A DNA stretch of 64,000 nt from CAHJXF01 sp038225855 (GTDB taxonomy: Bacteria > Pseudomonadota > Gammaproteobacteria > Burkholderiales > Burkholderiaceae_D), in contig JBBRQU010000001.1 in NCBI GenBank assembly GCA_038225855.1, positions 62,001 through 126,000 on the forward strand. The letters are read 5' to 3'. Both the position numbers and the translations under genes were made by a program. Positions 43,863 to 52,104 of the stretch are shown one piece after another. Every line of letters starts with the position of its first letter. The stretch's first letter is position 1. The notes beneath the pieces are model-generated. The model was not told where the DNA came from. It ran no database searches and worked only from the letters and a program-made list of their open reading frames with translations.

Positions 43863-45995
43863 TCAATCGAGCGAGATCGTCACGCCCGCCATCGCGCTGA
43901 CCGGCGCCTTCGGCGCGGTGACCACCACGCCCCCCGAAAAGAAGGTGGTCTCGTCGAGCCGGCTGGTCGGATAGACGGTCGCTGTGAGATAGGGTGTGAT
44001 GCCCTTCCACGCGCTGCTGCCGTAAGTCAGCTTGGCTGAAATGCGCTGATAGTTTTTCGAGTTGACCTGGCCCGCGCTATCGAGATGCTTCGAGCCCACC
44101 AGCGAGTCGTAGATGTAGAGCCCGAGCTTGTGCGCGGCGCGCTCGGTCTGAAACGCATACGACGTGTCGATGCCGATCGTCGCCGTGGATTCGGGTACGG
44201 TCGTCACGAAGTCGTTGCCCGGCGCGCCGCCGACGATGCGCGCCGACACGCGACTGTAGTTGACGAACAGTGTCGTCTCACCGCTCGCGTTCTTGATGAA
44301 GCGATAGCGGCCTTCGAGGTCGTAGCCTTGGCGACGCGTCTTGCCGAAGTTGATCAGGTCGCCCGTGACCGGATCGTTCTGCACTTCCCCGGTCTGGTCG
44401 GTGCGCCACAGGTCGATCACGAAGCGCCACGTGCCATTGCGGTCCTGGCCTTGTATGCCGGCCTCGGTGCCGCGAATCTTGGAAACCGCAAGGCGCGGAT
44501 TGACGACCAGTTCGTCATATGCGCTCGGCGCCTTCAATCCACGCGCGACGTTGCCGTAGATCTCGAAGCCTTCGACGATCGTGAAAGCCCCACCGCCCTT
44601 GGGGCTGAACTGGCCGGGCTTCGGCGAGAAGTCGCGATTGGGCAACGAGTCGCTGGCTCCCGTCTTGATGCTGTTGTAGAACTTGTCGTAGCGCGCGCCT
44701 GCCGTGAGCTTCAGCGGCGCGATCGGCTTGACCTGCAGTTCAACATAGACGGCCGGGTTGTACACATCGAGATCGCGGTCCTGATTCTGCGTCGTGCGAT
44801 TGCCTCGAAAATCTCCGTTGAAGCGAGTGGTTTCGATCACGTCGCCATACAGACTCGCGCCGCTGACGAGCAGTGCCGACATGCCCACTGCCTGGATCGT
44901 CGACGTGTTCTGGATGCTCCCGCCGAAGGACACGCGATCGTCGTCGCTGATCCGCTGTACGGTACCGCGACCGGGCAAGGCATTGCCGCCGCTGGTCCGT
45001 GTGCGGAACAGGTTGTTGTGGACCACGTAGGCGGTCGATGACCAGAAGTTGTCGCCGCTGCCGTCGTAATTGAAGACCAGGTTCTGCTGCTGATGCAGGC
45101 CGTGGTCGGTGCCGTTGATCGCGGCTCTCTGGTCGATCGCGCCCGACTCGACTGCGGCGCGATTGAGGTAGCCGGATTCTCCATAGCTGTCGTTGAATAG
45201 TTGCAAACGCAACGATCCGGTTCCCGACAGCATCGGAAAACTGATCTTGTTGAACGTGTTGACGCGTCTGTCGCGAGCGTTGTCGCGGTAGCCATCGGTG
45301 GTGTAACCCTCGAGCGCGCTGTAGCCGGCAAAGCCGTTGCCCTGGAATCCCAAGAGGCCCAAGGCACGCCCGGAAGAATACGAGCCACCCGACAGATCGA
45401 TGCGGCTCGGCGGCGCGTCTGCCAGCGTCTTGAACGCGATGGTGCCGCCCAGGGCGTGGTTCCCGTACAGCGCGCTGACCGGACTGCGCAACACCTCGAA
45501 GCTCGCGATCGTTTCCGGCAACAGCGGATTGAGATCGACGTAGCCGTTGGCCTGCAGGCCTGCCGAGACGTTGCTCGGCACGCCATCGACAAACACCGCC
45601 ACGTCCTTGCCGTGCTCGGTATCGACGAAACCGCGCAATGAAAAGCCGTAGCCCAGGCCGCCGAGCCCGAAGTTGTTGATGTTCAGGCCGGTCACGGGCC
45701 GCAGCAGATCGCCGTACGACGACACGCTCAGCTTGGCGATCTCCGCCTGCGTGACCACGGTCGTCGAGCCGGGGAGCGACGCAGGATCGGGTGACAGCGC
45801 AGTCTTCGACGGCGTCTGAGCGCCGGTGACCTGGATACGATCGAGACGAGTTGCGCCCGCATCCGACGGCGGTACGGTCTGTTGCGCGCCAACGTTCCCT
45901 GCAATCAGCAGCGTCATTGCCGCTGTCCATTGCGCAACAGGGGAAGTACCGCGAAACGAGATCACGAGGGCTGGAGAAGCGTTGGTCGTCTTCAT
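43863..45995 (-). CDS. TonB-dependent outer-membrane receptor 2 of the nickel island
   Basis: A 710-residue receptor from the ATG at 45995. It has a hydrophobic export signal (WTAAMTLLIAGNVGAQ) and a TonB box-like start (LDRIQVTGAQ). The plug has VVTQAEIAKLSVSSYGDLLRPVTG, YGFSLRGFVDTEHGKDVAVFVDGVP and VLRSPVSALYGNHALGGTIAF. The barrel is of usual length and ends ISLD, a less usual last residue than Phe. It differs clearly from receptor 1, so the two may take different metal chelates. Its upstream region contains the bipartite element at 46111-46138. Confidence 0.85.
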   Translation of the reverse strand: MKTTNASPALVISFRGTSPVAQWTAAMTLLIAGNVGAQQTVPPSDAGATRLDRIQVTGAQTPSKTALSPDPASLPGSTTVVTQAEIAKLSVSSYGDLLRPVTGLNINNFGLGGLGYGFSLRGFVDTEHGKDVAVFVDGVPSNVSAGLQANGYVDLNPLLPETIASFEVLRSPVSALYGNHALGGTIAFKTLADAPPSRIDLSGGSYSSGRALGLLGFQGNGFAGYSALEGYTTDGYRDNARDRRVNTFNKISFPMLSGTGSLRLQLFNDSYGESGYLNRAAVESGAIDQRAAINGTDHGLHQQQNLVFNYDGSGDNFWSSTAYVVHNNLFRTRTSGGNALPGRGTVQRISDDDRVSFGGSIQNTSTIQAVGMSALLVSGASLYGDVIETTRFNGDFRGNRTTQNQDRDLDVYNPAVYVELQVKPIAPLKLTAGARYDKFYNSIKTGASDSLPNRDFSPKPGQFSPKGGGAFTIVEGFEIYGNVARGLKAPSAYDELVVNPRLAVSKIRGTEAGIQGQDRNGTWRFVIDLWRTDQTGEVQNDPVTGDLINFGKTRRQGYDLEGRYRFIKNASGETTLFVNYSRVSARIVGGAPGNDFVTTVPESTATIGIDTSYAFQTERAAHKLGLYIYDSLVGSKHLDSAGQVNSKNYQRISAKLTYGSSAWKGITPYLTATVYPTSRLDETTFFSGGVVVTAPKAPVSAMAGVTISLD

Positions 45996-46110
45996 GGGGA
46001 TCTGCGATTCCGGCAAGGTAAGAAGGGACTCGTGCAATCGTGAAGACGCACGATCGAGCTTCGCGTGTATACGCGCCAAAGCCCGCATATAGTTTCACAA
46101 CCTTGCAAAA

Positions 46111-46138
46111 GATATTACGAATTCACTTTTTTTCATAC
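46111..46138 (-). promoter_or_regulatory. Candidate NikR operator upstream of TonB receptor 2
   Basis: On the minus strand the 28 bases read GTATGA, 12 bases, then TCGTAATATC. The only other close match I found is at 48114-48141 in the divergent promoter of the same gene island. The left half equals the E. coli NikR half-site GTATGA. It lies about 116 bases upstream of the receptor start in an AT-rich stretch and includes a TAATAT sequence that could serve as a -10 box. Confidence 0.6.
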
Positions 46139-46261
46139 CCTTTGCGCAACGGGTCGAACGCGGTCTTGCAGGTCATTCGACCTATGGAGAAGAACTGGTT
46201 TTACCCGGCGATGAGCCACCGATGGATCGGCCAGAAGCAGCCTACGAACTGATTGTTCGTC

Positions 46262-46789
46262 TTATTTCAGCTCGATGCGCGAATTGTCGGGAGACAACAG
46301 CGCGGTCGATACCCGAGTTCCCCTGTGCAAGACAAGAATGCCCCGGTGCGAAGGATCGATGCCGAAGAACAAGGTGTAGTCGAGGCTCGGCGTCGGCGGC
46401 GTGCCGGCGTCGCATCGGATATCGAAGAGCAGGACCGCATAGCTGCCATCGGCGTGTTCGTCGACCTGCTGCCCGGTCGGATCGACGCGGCACGACTTGC
46501 CGCCGCTGCTGAATTTGATGCGCGCGTAAACGTAGCGCGCGATCCGCGCCTGATTGCGGCGCAACTCGCCCCACGTGATCTTGCCGTCGCCGTCGTCGTC
46601 GATGCCGAGGACGAATTCGAGATCGCGCAGCGCCACGTCCCATTGCGCGTGCAGCACCGATCGTCCCGGGTCGGCGGTGATGGTGAGATAGGCGTCGCTT
46701 GCGGAGTGCGCCCAGGCGGCCGGGCCGGCCACGCTGGCGACGCAAGCGAGCGCGGTCGCGACTGCGGCGGCGCGCTGGCGGATCCTCAT
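46262..46789 (-). CDS. HupE/UreJ-type N-terminal periplasmic domain protein with EF-hand loop
   Basis: A 175-residue exported protein from the ATG at 46789. A signal peptide ends at AAWA, so the mature protein begins HSASDAYLTI. It resembles the periplasmic N-terminal domain of HupE/UreJ_2-type proteins (LHAQWDVALRDLEFVLGIDDDGDG, LLFDIRCDAG and FFGIDPSHRGILVLHRG), but the membrane-embedded HupE part is missing. An EF-hand-like loop runs from Asp64 to Glu75 (DDDGDGKITWGE). It overlaps the TPR gene (ATGA). It may be a periplasmic metal sensor or carrier. Confidence 0.7.
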   Translation of the reverse strand: MRIRQRAAAVATALACVASVAGPAAWAHSASDAYLTITADPGRSVLHAQWDVALRDLEFVLGIDDDGDGKITWGELRRNQARIARYVYARIKFSSGGKSCRVDPTGQQVDEHADGSYAVLLFDIRCDAGTPPTPSLDYTLFFGIDPSHRGILVLHRGTRVSTALLSPDNSRIELK

Positions 46790-48045
46790 CGCGGCTTCTC
46801 GATCGACATGCGCGCTCTCACTTTCTTTGCCAGTGCGTCGATGACCGGATCCTGAAGGCGCGTCTTGTCGACAAACGCGAGTGCCGGCGCGGCCGCCTGC
46901 GGGTGGTCGGCGGCCAATGCGGCTTCGAGAAAAACCCGAACGTCCCAGGGTGCGCGCTGCACTTTCCAGTTGCCTTCTGCAAGCGCCAGCGCGCGCTGCG
47001 GGTCGTGCAGCATATGCAGCACGAAGCGCGATTGCTCGCGGTCGTAGAGCGCGCTGTCGCGCAATGCGAGCGCCTCGAAACGCGCAGACCTGATCCATGT
47101 GTAGCGCGCCAGCTGTGGGCTGCCCAGGGCTTGCTGCGCCAGCGCGATGCGCAAGAACGCCGTGTCGGATTGGGTCTGGTTGGCAAGCAGCGTCAGAACT
47201 TCCCCAGGTCGATTGCGGTCGAGCAGGAAGTCGGCGTAAGCAACCGACAGAAAGTCGTCTGCCGGTGTGTATTGCAACGCCTCCCTGAAATAGCTTTCCT
47301 GCCGGTCCCATTGCCCGAGGCGTCCTGCGATCTCTCCCTGCAGACCCGCGATCCATGCGCGTATCGGCGCATCCTCGCGTTGCATCTGCGGTTCGATGGC
47401 GGCCAGTAATTGGCTTGCTCGTTGCGCCTGCCCGGTAAACGATGCCACCGTTGCCGAACACGCGATGGCGATCGTCGAGATCCCCAGGCCGATGCGTCCA
47501 CAGTCTTTGGCGGCATCGTCGTATTCGCCCTGCGTCATATCGATGGTCGAAAGAGTCAACCAGGCTTGTGCGTTCTTCGGGTCGTGCTCGACGGCGCGGC
47601 GCAGGCTGCTGCGAGCCGTATCGAACTGATGTTGGTATTGCAGGATGCCCGCGTGAGTGACCAGCACTGGGACCGGGGGCACGGTCTGTTTGAGCCACGG
47701 AGCAATTACCGCTTCGGCGTAACCGGCGTAGTGCGCCTCGCCGATCCCGCGGCCGAAATCGAGATAAGCGCGGGCGAGGCGCGTGGCGATCGTCAGGTCT
47801 TCGGGACTCTTGTCGAGCGCTCGTCTGAGTTCACGCATCTCGCGCACCCGGGCGTCGGACGCGGCCGGAACTTCCTGCAGGACGCTGCCGTCTGCGACCG
47901 GAAGGTAAGGAGAACGAAAGGGTGCGGGAGGAGTCGATGGGTCGGCCTCCTGCGACTGCGCTTTCGTCACCGCCGGCACGGTCAACGCGCACGCGCTGAA
48001 GACGAGAACGCGCATCAAGCGCAAGGTGTTCGACGGGCTATGCAT
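46786..48045 (-). CDS. Exported TPR-repeat protein of the nickel island
   Basis: A 419-residue protein with a signal peptide (LVFSACALTVPAVTKAQ) followed by a helical tetratricopeptide array. Examples are QFDTARSSLRRAVEHDPKNAQAWLTLSTID near 165-195 and WDRQESYFREALQYTPADDFLSVAYADFLL further on. It probably scaffolds other envelope proteins. The ATG at 48045 is used; one at 48015 directly before the signal peptide is also possible, and neither has a strong ribosome-binding site. It is the first gene of the leftward part of the island and is coupled to the HupE-like gene. Function unknown beyond context. Confidence 0.7.
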   Translation of the reverse strand: MHSPSNTLRLMRVLVFSACALTVPAVTKAQSQEADPSTPPAPFRSPYLPVADGSVLQEVPAASDARVREMRELRRALDKSPEDLTIATRLARAYLDFGRGIGEAHYAGYAEAVIAPWLKQTVPPVPVLVTHAGILQYQHQFDTARSSLRRAVEHDPKNAQAWLTLSTIDMTQGEYDDAAKDCGRIGLGISTIAIACSATVASFTGQAQRASQLLAAIEPQMQREDAPIRAWIAGLQGEIAGRLGQWDRQESYFREALQYTPADDFLSVAYADFLLDRNRPGEVLTLLANQTQSDTAFLRIALAQQALGSPQLARYTWIRSARFEALALRDSALYDREQSRFVLHMLHDPQRALALAEGNWKVQRAPWDVRVFLEAALAADHPQAAAPALAFVDKTRLQDPVIDALAKKVRARMSIEKPR

Positions 48046-48113
48046 GAAGCCGATAGACGATGGTGGTTCGGTCGAATAACGCGAAGGTCGCCCCGAAGGC
48101 GTCAGTCCGATGC

Positions 48114-48141
48114 GTATGATGTTATCGCGCGTCGTAACATC
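48114..48141 (+). promoter_or_regulatory. Candidate NikR operator in the divergent nickel promoter
   Basis: It reads GTATGA, 12 bases, then TCGTAACATC. A symmetric part, GATGTTA-N10-TAACATC (48118-48124 with 48135-48141), overlaps it. A TAGAAT at 48159-48164 could be the -10 box of the NiCoT gene, which would put the element at the -35 region. It matches the 46111-46138 element at 15 of 16 conserved positions. Confidence 0.6.
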
Positions 48142-48325
48142 GATGACCTTCGCAACTGTAGAATTGTGCATCATGAAACTACGCGTCGGACCCCGGTCCG
48201 GTTTCAGCATCCCCGACCATCGAAGCTTGAATCCAGGCGCGCTTCATCGACGTAAATCTTCCATCGATCGAAGACGAGGACTCGAGTCGGATCGAGAAGC
48301 GATCAGCCTGCGTAGCGGAGAGAGC

Positions 48326-49495
48326 ATGGCAGTGAGTGAGACGTTGAACAGTCCCGCCGACGTCGATGGCCGCGTGGATGGACAGCGTCTCCCGCTGATT
48401 TTTTCGCGCGACGAGTGGGTCCGTCTGGCCGGTCTCTACGGCTTCATCGCATTTCTGCATGTGCTCGGCTGGGGTGCGTTTCTCTTTTACGCCGAGCGCT
48501 ATCCAGCACTCGTCGGTCTTGGCGTCGCGGCCTACATGTTCGGTCTTCGGCATGCCTTCGATGCCGACCATATCGCCGCCATCGACGACACCGTCCGCTA
48601 TCTTCTGCAAAAGGGAAAGAAGCCGCTGGGCATCGGTTTCTTCTTTTCGCTCGGACACTCCACGATCGTATTCGTGCTGGCGGTCGTGATCACGTTCGCG
48701 GCAACGGCCGTTAAGAACGAATTGCCCGAACTGAAGAACATCGGCGGCGTGATCGGCGCGGGTGTCTCGGGCACGTTCCTGTGGATCATCGGCATCCTGA
48801 ATCTGCTGGTTCTGCTCGACATCCTGAAGGTATGGAAGCAGGCCAAGACCGGCAAGCACAGTCATACGCATCTCGAGAAACTGCTGGCCGAGCGCGGCCT
48901 GATCAATCGCCTCTTCGGCGGGCGGCTGCAAAAGATCATCAACCACAGTTGGCAGATGTACCCACTGGGCCTGTTGTTCGGCCTGGGCTTCGACACCGCT
49001 TCGGAAATCGGACTGTTGGCGATGACCGCCGGCGCATCCGCCGGCGACATGCCTATCGCTGCGGTACTCTCGTTGCCGGTACTGTTCGCAGCCGGCATGT
49101 CGGTGATGGACACGACCGACGGCGTGTTGATGTCGAAGGCCTACAACTGGGCATTCATCAATCCGCTGCGCAAGATTTTCTACAACATCACGACTACCGG
49201 CTTGTCGATCGCGGTGGCGTTGCTGATCGGTACCATCGAACTGCTGCAAGTGTTTCGCACGATGCTCGATCTGAAGGGTTCGTTTTTCGATTTCATCGGC
49301 GAACTCGATTTCGGAGTGCTCGGATACGTGGTGGTCGGCCTCTTCCTGATGGCATGGGGCGTGTCGGTGGCGTTCTGGAAATTCGGTCGCATCCAGCAGC
49401 GCTATGGCGATCGATTCGAGCTCGGTTCGTCGCATGTCCATTCGCACGCGCATGAGCACGACGGCAGATCCCATACGCATCAACACCTGCATTAG
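48326..49495 (+). CDS. Nickel/cobalt permease, NiCoT family (HoxN/NixA type)
   Basis: A 389-residue, roughly eight-TM secondary transporter for high-affinity Ni2+ (or Co2+) uptake across the inner membrane. All four family signatures are visible: RHAFDADHIAAIDDTVR (the HX4DH motif), LGHSTIVF, LGFDTASE and MSVMDTTDG. The C-terminal tail is rich in histidine (residues about 373-389). The ATG at 48326 has GGAG about six bases upstream; longer frames run back through the promoter region. Likely repressed by NikR at 48114-48141. Confidence 0.95.
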   Translation: MAVSETLNSPADVDGRVDGQRLPLIFSRDEWVRLAGLYGFIAFLHVLGWGAFLFYAERYPALVGLGVAAYMFGLRHAFDADHIAAIDDTVRYLLQKGKKPLGIGFFFSLGHSTIVFVLAVVITFAATAVKNELPELKNIGGVIGAGVSGTFLWIIGILNLLVLLDILKVWKQAKTGKHSHTHLEKLLAERGLINRLFGGRLQKIINHSWQMYPLGLLFGLGFDTASEIGLLAMTAGASAGDMPIAAVLSLPVLFAAGMSVMDTTDGVLMSKAYNWAFINPLRKIFYNITTTGLSIAVALLIGTIELLQVFRTMLDLKGSFFDFIGELDFGVLGYVVVGLFLMAWGVSVAFWKFGRIQQRYGDRFELGSSHVHSHAHEHDGRSHTHQHLH

Positions 49496-49525
49496 GCAGC
49501 CGTCGCGCTGTCGATCCATCCACCC

Positions 49526-51394
49526 ATGAAAATAATCACGCGACTGCGCGCGCTGGCGATGCTGTTGTCGACGCTGCTGCTCGCTGCCGGGTCGATCGCG
49601 ACGGCGCGCGCCGACACGGTTGCAAGCTTGCTCGGCAATTTCACGATCAACCAGTATTGCGGTCTGCGGATTGAAGGCGATCAGGTCAAGGTTCATTACG
49701 TTGTCGTGTTCGGCCAGTTGCCCGCGCTGCGCGAGCTGCATGTTGCCGACGCCAACGGCGATGGCGTGACGACCGAGGACGAGCGCAATGCCTACGTCGA
49801 GCGCCTTGCCCCCGAGTTCGCGAGTCGATTGAAAGTGAGCATCGACGGCGCGCCGGTCGCATTGCGCGCGCAGCGCTGGACCAGCAGCCTGCCGAGCGAG
49901 CAGGCGGGCTTTTCATTGCGGCTCGACGCCGACTTCGCGGCCGATCTTCCGACGCCGGCTTCCAGCGCGAATCGCAAGCTCGACTTCACAAACGACAACT
50001 ACGCAGGCCGCATCGGCTGGCGCGAGATCGATGTGAAGAGCGATGGCGACATCGCGTTGTTCGACACGAATGCGTACGGCAACTCGCTGACCAACGCACT
50101 GACCGAGAATCCGAAAGCGCTTCCTTCGGCGGGGCCGCTCGACGAACGCGCCGTGCAGTTGTCTTTCGTTCGCGGCGCGCTGCCAGCGAATGCGAAGTCG
50201 CCGCAACTGCGCCCCGACATCGAGCCTCGCATGGGTACCAACGGCGCTGTCGTATCGGGCGACACGGCGTCAACGATGCAATCGAATAACGGTGTCGCAG
50301 CGCCATCGATGCGCAGCCTGGACAACAACTGGTTGTCGACACAGACCAGGCGTTTGCTCGATGTGATCTCCGCGCCCAGCGTCCCGTTGCACATCCTGAT
50401 GCTTGCATTGTTCGGCGCGCTGGTGCTCGGCGCCCTGCATGCGTTTTCCCCGGGCCACGGAAAGACGGTGGTCGGCGCATACCTGATCGGCTCGCGCGGA
50501 ACGCCGCGACACGCGGTGTTTCTCGGATTGGTCGTGACCATCACGCATACCCTGGGTGTGTTCATGCTCGGCTTCGCAACTTTGTTCGCGGCGCAATTCA
50601 TCGTTCCCGAGCGCCTCTTCCCGATCCTGAGTCTGATCTCGGGTCTCCTGGTGGTGGGCATCGGATCGATGCTGCTCATACAGCGTTTGCGCGCACCGGG
50701 TCATGGACACAGCCATGCGAATGAAGAGTTGCATGATCATCGGCACGACCACCCGCATGAGCACGCGCATGAGCATGCACACCATCACTCACATGAGCAC
50801 GCGCACGCGCACGGACAGCGTCACGACCATCGCCACGTCGCGAACCATACGCATGCGCCCGCCGGCGGCCTCGGCGCCGTGGCGCTGACCAGCCCCGCAA
50901 CCGGCGCCACGCAGACCTTTCGATTGGCCGCAGCTAGCCCATCTCCGATGGCGATCAGCAAAGCTCGCGCGCATCGCCATGACGACATGCTGATTCATTC
51001 GCACGGGGGCACGGTCCACTCCCATCTGCCTCGGGTCGGCCCGGGAGAGCGCATTACGTGGCGCAGTCTGCTCGCTCTCGGCATCTCGGGTGGATTGATC
51101 CCCTGCCCTTCGGCGATGGTCTTGCTGCTTGCTGCCGTGGCATTGAACAAGACCGCGTATGGACTTCTTCTGGTGGTCGCGTTCAGCATCGGACTCGCGC
51201 TGACCCTAACGCTCGTGGGATTGGCGTTTCTCTACGCGCGCAACCTCTTCCCGCGCCTCGAGGGCAACGGACGTTGGGCGCGCTTGTTGCCGATCGTCAG
51301 TGCAGCGCTGATCACGATGGTGGGACTGGTGATCTGCTATGGCGCGATGGTGGGAAGCGCTTCCATCGTGGCGGGAAGTCTTCCCGGCACATAA
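49526..51394 (+). CDS. NicO-family nickel/cobalt transporter with EF-hand periplasmic domain and His-rich loop
   Basis: A 622-residue protein. A signal peptide (LAMLLSTLLLAAGSIATARA) leads into a periplasmic domain of about 240 residues containing an EF-hand-like loop from Asp75 to Glu86 (DANGDGVTTEDE). The C-terminal part is a NicO/RcnA-type membrane domain with HAFSPGHGKTVVGAYLIGS, THTLGVFMLG, GGLIPCPSAMVLLLAA and six predicted TM helices. A long cytoplasmic loop is extremely rich in histidine (about residues 392-440). NicO proteins are either exporters (RcnA) or uptake systems, so direction is open. It is placed between the NiCoT gene and nikR on the same strand. Confidence 0.88.
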   Translation: MKIITRLRALAMLLSTLLLAAGSIATARADTVASLLGNFTINQYCGLRIEGDQVKVHYVVVFGQLPALRELHVADANGDGVTTEDERNAYVERLAPEFASRLKVSIDGAPVALRAQRWTSSLPSEQAGFSLRLDADFAADLPTPASSANRKLDFTNDNYAGRIGWREIDVKSDGDIALFDTNAYGNSLTNALTENPKALPSAGPLDERAVQLSFVRGALPANAKSPQLRPDIEPRMGTNGAVVSGDTASTMQSNNGVAAPSMRSLDNNWLSTQTRRLLDVISAPSVPLHILMLALFGALVLGALHAFSPGHGKTVVGAYLIGSRGTPRHAVFLGLVVTITHTLGVFMLGFATLFAAQFIVPERLFPILSLISGLLVVGIGSMLLIQRLRAPGHGHSHANEELHDHRHDHPHEHAHEHAHHHSHEHAHAHGQRHDHRHVANHTHAPAGGLGAVALTSPATGATQTFRLAAASPSPMAISKARAHRHDDMLIHSHGGTVHSHLPRVGPGERITWRSLLALGISGGLIPCPSAMVLLLAAVALNKTAYGLLLVVAFSIGLALTLTLVGLAFLYARNLFPRLEGNGRWARLLPIVSAALITMVGLVICYGAMVGSASIVAGSLPGT

Positions 51395-51463
51395 TGGCGT
51401 CCGGTCGACATGCGACCGCCCGCATCGGGGTCGTCGCGGACTCGCAAATGACACGGAGGCGCA

Positions 51464-51919
51464 ATGCAAAGAATCACCATCTCGGTCGATGACGACCTGG
51501 CGCAGCAGTTCGACGATCTGGTGCATGCGCGCGGCTACCACAATCGCTCGGAAGCGTTTCGCGATCTGGTTCGACGAGAACTCGAAGAGCAACGCATCAA
51601 GACGCACCATGCGCCGAACTGCATCGCGAATCTGAGCTATGTGTACGACCACAATGAGCGACAGCTCGCACGCCGGCTGGCGTCCAAGAGTCATGGTCAT
51701 CACGATCTGAGCCACTCGACCATGCATGTCCATCTGGATCACGACGACTGCATCGAGTCTGTGATCCTGCGCGGACCCACCAAAACCGTGAAGCAGTTCG
51801 CAGAATCGGTCATCAGCGAACGCGGTGTTCGCCATGGACAGCTCAATCTCATTCCGGTCGAGTCGGGACATGCCGGCACGCATACGCACCGGCATTCGCA
51901 CTTTCATCCCACGACTTGA
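51464..51919 (+). CDS. nikR: Nickel-responsive transcriptional repressor NikR
   Basis: A 151-residue ribbon-helix-helix repressor. Residues 1-45 form the DNA-binding domain (MQRITISVDDDLAQQFDDLV, NRSEAFRDLVRREL), followed by an ACT-like metal domain. The high-affinity Ni2+ ligands of E. coli NikR (His76, His87, His89, Cys95) are conserved as His77, His88, His90 and Cys96 in SHGHHDLSHSTMHVHLDHDDC. An additional His-rich tail (THTHRHSHFHPTT) extends the usual length of about 133. The start has GGAGG upstream. It should repress the uptake genes of the island when nickel is abundant. Confidence 0.97.
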   Translation: MQRITISVDDDLAQQFDDLVHARGYHNRSEAFRDLVRRELEEQRIKTHHAPNCIANLSYVYDHNERQLARRLASKSHGHHDLSHSTMHVHLDHDDCIESVILRGPTKTVKQFAESVISERGVRHGQLNLIPVESGHAGTHTHRHSHFHPTT

Positions 51920-51933
51920 AGTGCGCCCACGCG

Positions 51934-52014
51934 TTACTTGTGGGTGTGCTGGTGCGGTTCCTTCTGGTGTTGTTCCGGGACCGGCGTCCCATGCGGATGG
52001 TGATGATCGACCAT
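51934..52014 (-). CDS. Possible 26-residue His-rich peptide next to nikR
   Basis: On the minus strand, a 26-codon frame with eight histidines (starting MVDHHHPHG and ending PHQHTHK before TAA) converges on nikR. His-rich short tails and peptides bind nickel, so the position is suggestive. There is no ribosome-binding site before the ATG and the frame is bounded by a stop 22 codons upstream. It may be a remnant tail of a lost gene. Low confidence that it is expressed. Confidence 0.3.
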   Translation of the reverse strand: MVDHHHPHGTPVPEQHQKEPHQHTHK

Positions 52015-52104
52015 CGCTGGTGGCGCGCGCGTCGATCGCGTTGGATCGCGCGCTCGACGGCCCGCGCTGACCCTGCATCATAAAATCCAGAGTTCGAAGC
52101 AGCC

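Noticed and set aside
46089..46260. Exact E. coli-type NikR box (GTATGA-N16-TCATAC)
   Set aside because: No perfect copy is present here or elsewhere in the island. Only the N12 variant element is shared, so I report that instead.
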